Positions 13,867-15,772 of a stretch of DNA of 15,772 nucleotides are shown here, piece by piece (positions within the stretch are counted from its first letter, which is position 1; the number at the start of each line of letters is the position of its first letter). This DNA comes from CAZZBK01 sp964652155 (GTDB taxonomy: Bacteria > Planctomycetota > Planctomycetia > Pirellulales > PNKZ01), in the NCBI GenBank assembly GCA_964652155.1, contig CAZZBK010000140.1, positions 1-15,772 of the forward strand. Direction: 5' to 3'. Position numbers and translations under genes: made by a program. Under the pieces are notes generated by a model that saw only the letters and a program-made list of their open reading frames with translations, searched no databases and had not been told where the DNA came from.

Positions 13867-14271
13867 CTACTTGCGAGCATTCGAGGGGGCCTGCGGCAAC
13901 GCCGCAGGGGGCGTCTGCGACGACGGTGCTCGCCACGAGCCGGGGCCGCAAATCCAGTCGGGAAAGCAGCCCGGACACGTCAGACGCGGAAAGGGCTTGG
14001 GACAGTAAAGCTCGCAAACACGCGGCAAATGCACGCAGACGCAGGGAATTGGCTTCGGACAGTAATCGTCGCAGGTGGTGCAGGGCCGACCGGGCGGACA
14101 GGGGATCGGCTTCGGGCAGTAGTTGTCGCAGCAGGGTTGCGAGCAGCGGGAGGGAGCCCAGCAACTGCCGCGCCACCACCCCTGCTCGGCCTCGGCGCGC
14201 GACACCAGCGCGAGCGCGTTCACGCTCAACAGCAGGCAGAGACAGGCACGGCTCGTGAGTTGCCCGGGCAT
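13867..14271 (-). CDS. small secreted Cys/Pro-rich protein with three 19-aa YCPKP repeats
   Basis: A 134-aa protein of no family I can name. Residues 1-29 form a signal peptide (hydrophobic LCLLLSVNALALV, cleavage near AEA|EQ). The mature part has 16 cysteines in about 105 residues and many prolines. Three repeats with an exact 19-residue period start at C48, C67 and C86; the pattern is C-[DE]-x-Y-C-P-K-P-[IF]-P followed by nine variable residues. Tyr51, Tyr70 and Tyr89 are in register. The tail (about 112-134) is Pro/Ala/Ser-rich and ends NARK. The start codon overlaps the stop of the outer-membrane channel (TAATG), with GGAG 8 bases upstream, so this is a real coupled gene even though the same frame stays open far upstream inside the channel gene. 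Possible roles, both inferred: periplasmic metal binding linked to efflux, or a disulfide-bonded envelope protein. Confidence 0.75.
   Translation of the reverse strand: MPGQLTSRACLCLLLSVNALALVSRAEAEQGWWRGSCWAPSRCSQPCCDNYCPKPIPCPPGRPCTTCDDYCPKPIPCVCVHLPRVCELYCPKPFPRLTCPGCFPDWICGPGSWRAPSSQTPPAALPQAPSNARK
13960..14130 (-). repeat. three 57-bp in-frame tandem repeats in the Cys-rich gene
   Basis: The plus-strand blocks GGCTTCGGGCAGTAGTTGTC (from 14108), GGCTTCGGACAGTAATCGTC (from 14051) and the more diverged GGCTTGGGACAGTAAAGCTC (from 13994) are spaced exactly 57 bp apart. This matches the 19-residue protein period and indicates internal duplication, with the C-terminal copy diverged most. Confidence 0.85.
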
Positions 14272-15772
14272 TACTTCTTCTCCGGTGGGTCGAGATGCAG
14301 GCTGAAGTTTTGCAACACGGGCGGTGGCGGAGCGCTGGGGAGCTTGTCTTCCAGATAGACGACGGGCTTGACGCGCGACGCTTCCTCGTTGATCGGCTTG
14401 GCGTCTGAGGGGGGAGGTGGCGGCGGCGGGGTGGACTGGCTCTCGTTGACCGGCAAGGCGTCGACCGTCGTGTTGGGCCGTGACTCTTCGAGGCGGAGTT
14501 GCCAGCCGCCGCCCAAATTGCGATACAGCAGCACGAGCCCCAGCGCCACGGCCGACTGTGCCTGCGCCAAGCCATCTTGTTCCTGGGTGAGCAGCGCTTG
14601 AATGTTGAACACGCGGTTGAAGTCGGCCGTGCCGGCTTTGTACTGCTCGGTGACAATCTCGACGCTCCGTTTGGCGGCCTGCACGCTGACTTGCAGCACG
14701 CGCACCTGTTCTTGTGCGCGGAGAAACGTGTTCAATGCGTTCTCGGCGTCGGCGTTGGCTTTCAGCACCACCTGCTGATACTCGACGGCCAATTCTTGAA
14801 ACCGAGCGTCCTGATAGCGAATGTTGTTGCGAAACCGGCCGTAGTTCAAAATCGACCAGTTGAACGTGGGGCCGACGTTGCCCGCCACGGCTGAACCCGT
14901 GAAGAGCAGATTGGGAAGTTGCGAATTGACGTTCAGGTTGCCCGTAATCGACATGTGCGGATAAAGGTCCGAAACGGCAATGCCGATCTGCGCGCTTTGG
15001 GCCGCGACGAGGCGTTCGGCGCGGCGCACGTCGGGACGCCGCAGCAACAGCTCGGCTGGCACGTCGAGCACCACCTCCGGTGGAGCCGAGGGGATCGGAG
15101 TTTCTTCGCCGAGGAGCGAGTCCAGTTCGCGGGGCGGGATGCCCATCAAGATGCAGAGCCGATTCCCCTGAACTCGCTTGTTCAACTGAAACTGCGGAAT
15201 GAGCGCCTCGGTGCGCGACAGATTCGAGCGGGCTTGCGTCACGTCCAGTTCGTTGGCCACGCCGGCTTTGAAGCGGTCTTCGGCAATGCCCAGCACGCCG
15301 GTCTGAATGGCGACGTTTTCCTGGGCATACTTGAGCCGTTGCTGGGCGGTGCGGTACTGCACATAGGCGTCGCAGGTGTCGCTCAAGAGCATGACCAGCG
15401 CGTCGTCGTAATTTTCGACCGAGGCGTCGAGCGTGGCGTCGGCCGACTCGATCGCCCGGCGGAACCGGCCCCAAAAGTCGAGCTCCCAGGCCAGCGTCGC
15501 CCCGACGTTGTAGCTGTTAATCGCTCGAAAGGGAAAGAAGCTGGTGCTGGGGTTGGCGTGGCTGATCTGGTTGCGCAAGTAGGTTGCGTTCACGTTTTGT
15601 GTCTGGGGGAAGATTCCACCCACGGCGACTCCGAGTTGCGCCTGCGACTCGACCACGCGCAGGCCGGCGACCCGCAGGGTCAGGTTGCCGTCGTAGGCGC
15701 GGCGCACCAGTTGATCCATGTAAGGGTCGTTGAACACCTGCCACCAGTCGCGCAAGTCGGTTGTGCCGGCCT
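14271..15772 (-). CDS. RND-type outer-membrane efflux channel (OprM/TolC family), 5' end outside window
   Basis: Outer-membrane factor forming the exit duct of a tripartite efflux pump; about 499 residues are visible. The frame stays open to the window edge (AGTTDLRDWWQVFNDP), so the signal peptide and probable lipobox lie beyond it. The family hallmark AELLLRRPDVRRAERLV (about visible 234-250, counting from RDWW) with IGIAVSDLYPHMSITG marks the start of the second OEP repeat. The first repeat includes LAWELDFWGRFRRAIESA (88-105). The family domain ends near LGLVLLYRNLGGGW (about 405-418). An atypical tail of about 76 residues follows, with a run of seven prolines (about 443-449), a second PPPP, and the end LDPPEKK. 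Its stop overlaps the start of the Cys-rich gene. The membrane-fusion and RND pump genes would be expected upstream, outside the window. Substrate unknown. Confidence 0.92.
   Translation of the reverse strand, partial: AGTTDLRDWWQVFNDPYMDQLVRRAYDGNLTLRVAGLRVVESQAQLGVAVGGIFPQTQNVNATYLRNQISHANPSTSFFPFRAINSYNVGATLAWELDFWGRFRRAIESADATLDASVENYDDALVMLLSDTCDAYVQYRTAQQRLKYAQENVAIQTGVLGIAEDRFKAGVANELDVTQARSNLSRTEALIPQFQLNKRVQGNRLCILMGIPPRELDSLLGEETPIPSAPPEVVLDVPAELLLRRPDVRRAERLVAAQSAQIGIAVSDLYPHMSITGNLNVNSQLPNLLFTGSAVAGNVGPTFNWSILNYGRFRNNIRYQDARFQELAVEYQQVVLKANADAENALNTFLRAQEQVRVLQVSVQAAKRSVEIVTEQYKAGTADFNRVFNIQALLTQEQDGLAQAQSAVALGLVLLYRNLGGGWQLRLEESRPNTTVDALPVNESQSTPPPPPPPSDAKPINEEASRVKPVVYLEDKLPSAPPPPVLQNFSLHLDPPEKK

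Noticed and set aside
13867..15474. A 535-codon minus-strand frame spanning the channel gene and the Cys-rich gene
   Set aside because: Its upstream 400 codons overlap the channel gene, whose own frame shows clear family motifs, and read as Arg/Pro/Gly-rich high-GC shadow. Only the part from ATG 14271 has a ribosome site, signal peptide and ordered repeats.

Overview
The window looks like chromosomal DNA of a high-GC planctomycete, probably of the Pirellula/Rhodopirellula side of the phylum. The lineage call rests on four things: a DUF1598-type secreted protein, a secreted PQQ-type propeller with the N-terminal WSQWRGPQRDG motif, several genes with weak or absent Shine-Dalgarno sequences, and intergenic spaces filled with GC-rich dispersed palindromes. 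No rRNA, tRNA, CRISPR array or transposase gene was seen.

Layout from left to right. RNase R (rnr, minus strand) lies at 147-2429. An inverted pair of palindromic repeats (2505-2653) separates it from a divergent, translationally coupled pair: a secreted seven-repeat FG-GAP/VCBS propeller protein and a secreted alpha/beta hydrolase (2759-4701). Next is a compact lower-GC cassette (4744-6972) with a predicted PD-(D/E)XK endonuclease and a gamma-class N6-adenine DNA methyltransferase, read as an unclassified Type II restriction-modification system. Convergent with it is a YhaM-like OB-fold/HD 3'-5' exoribonuclease (7002-7979, minus). The spacer 7980-8218 holds a G-quadruplex-type G-run cluster, a strong hairpin and a heptanucleotide tandem repeat. 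A secreted PQQ-like propeller protein (8219-9499, minus) is divergent from the DUF1598 protein (9882-11294, plus); the 382-bp space between them holds several palindromes and a candidate promoter.

Glycerol kinase (11411-12901, plus) follows a long imperfect palindrome that ends about five bases before its ATG. It converges on an FHA-domain protein (12955-13599, minus), with a shared terminator-like hairpin between the two. The right end carries the 3' part of a minus-strand operon: an RND-type (OprM/TolC-like) outer-membrane channel that runs off the window, whose stop codon overlaps (TAATG) the start of a small exported protein with 16 cysteines in its mature part and three exact 19-residue Y-C-P-K-P repeats.

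The most novel-looking item is that Cys/Pro-rich repeat protein coupled to the efflux channel, which itself has an unusual Pro-rich C-terminal tail. Next in interest are the restriction-modification cassette and several families of dispersed palindromes, two of which occur twice in this window with shared exact cores of 14-16 nt.
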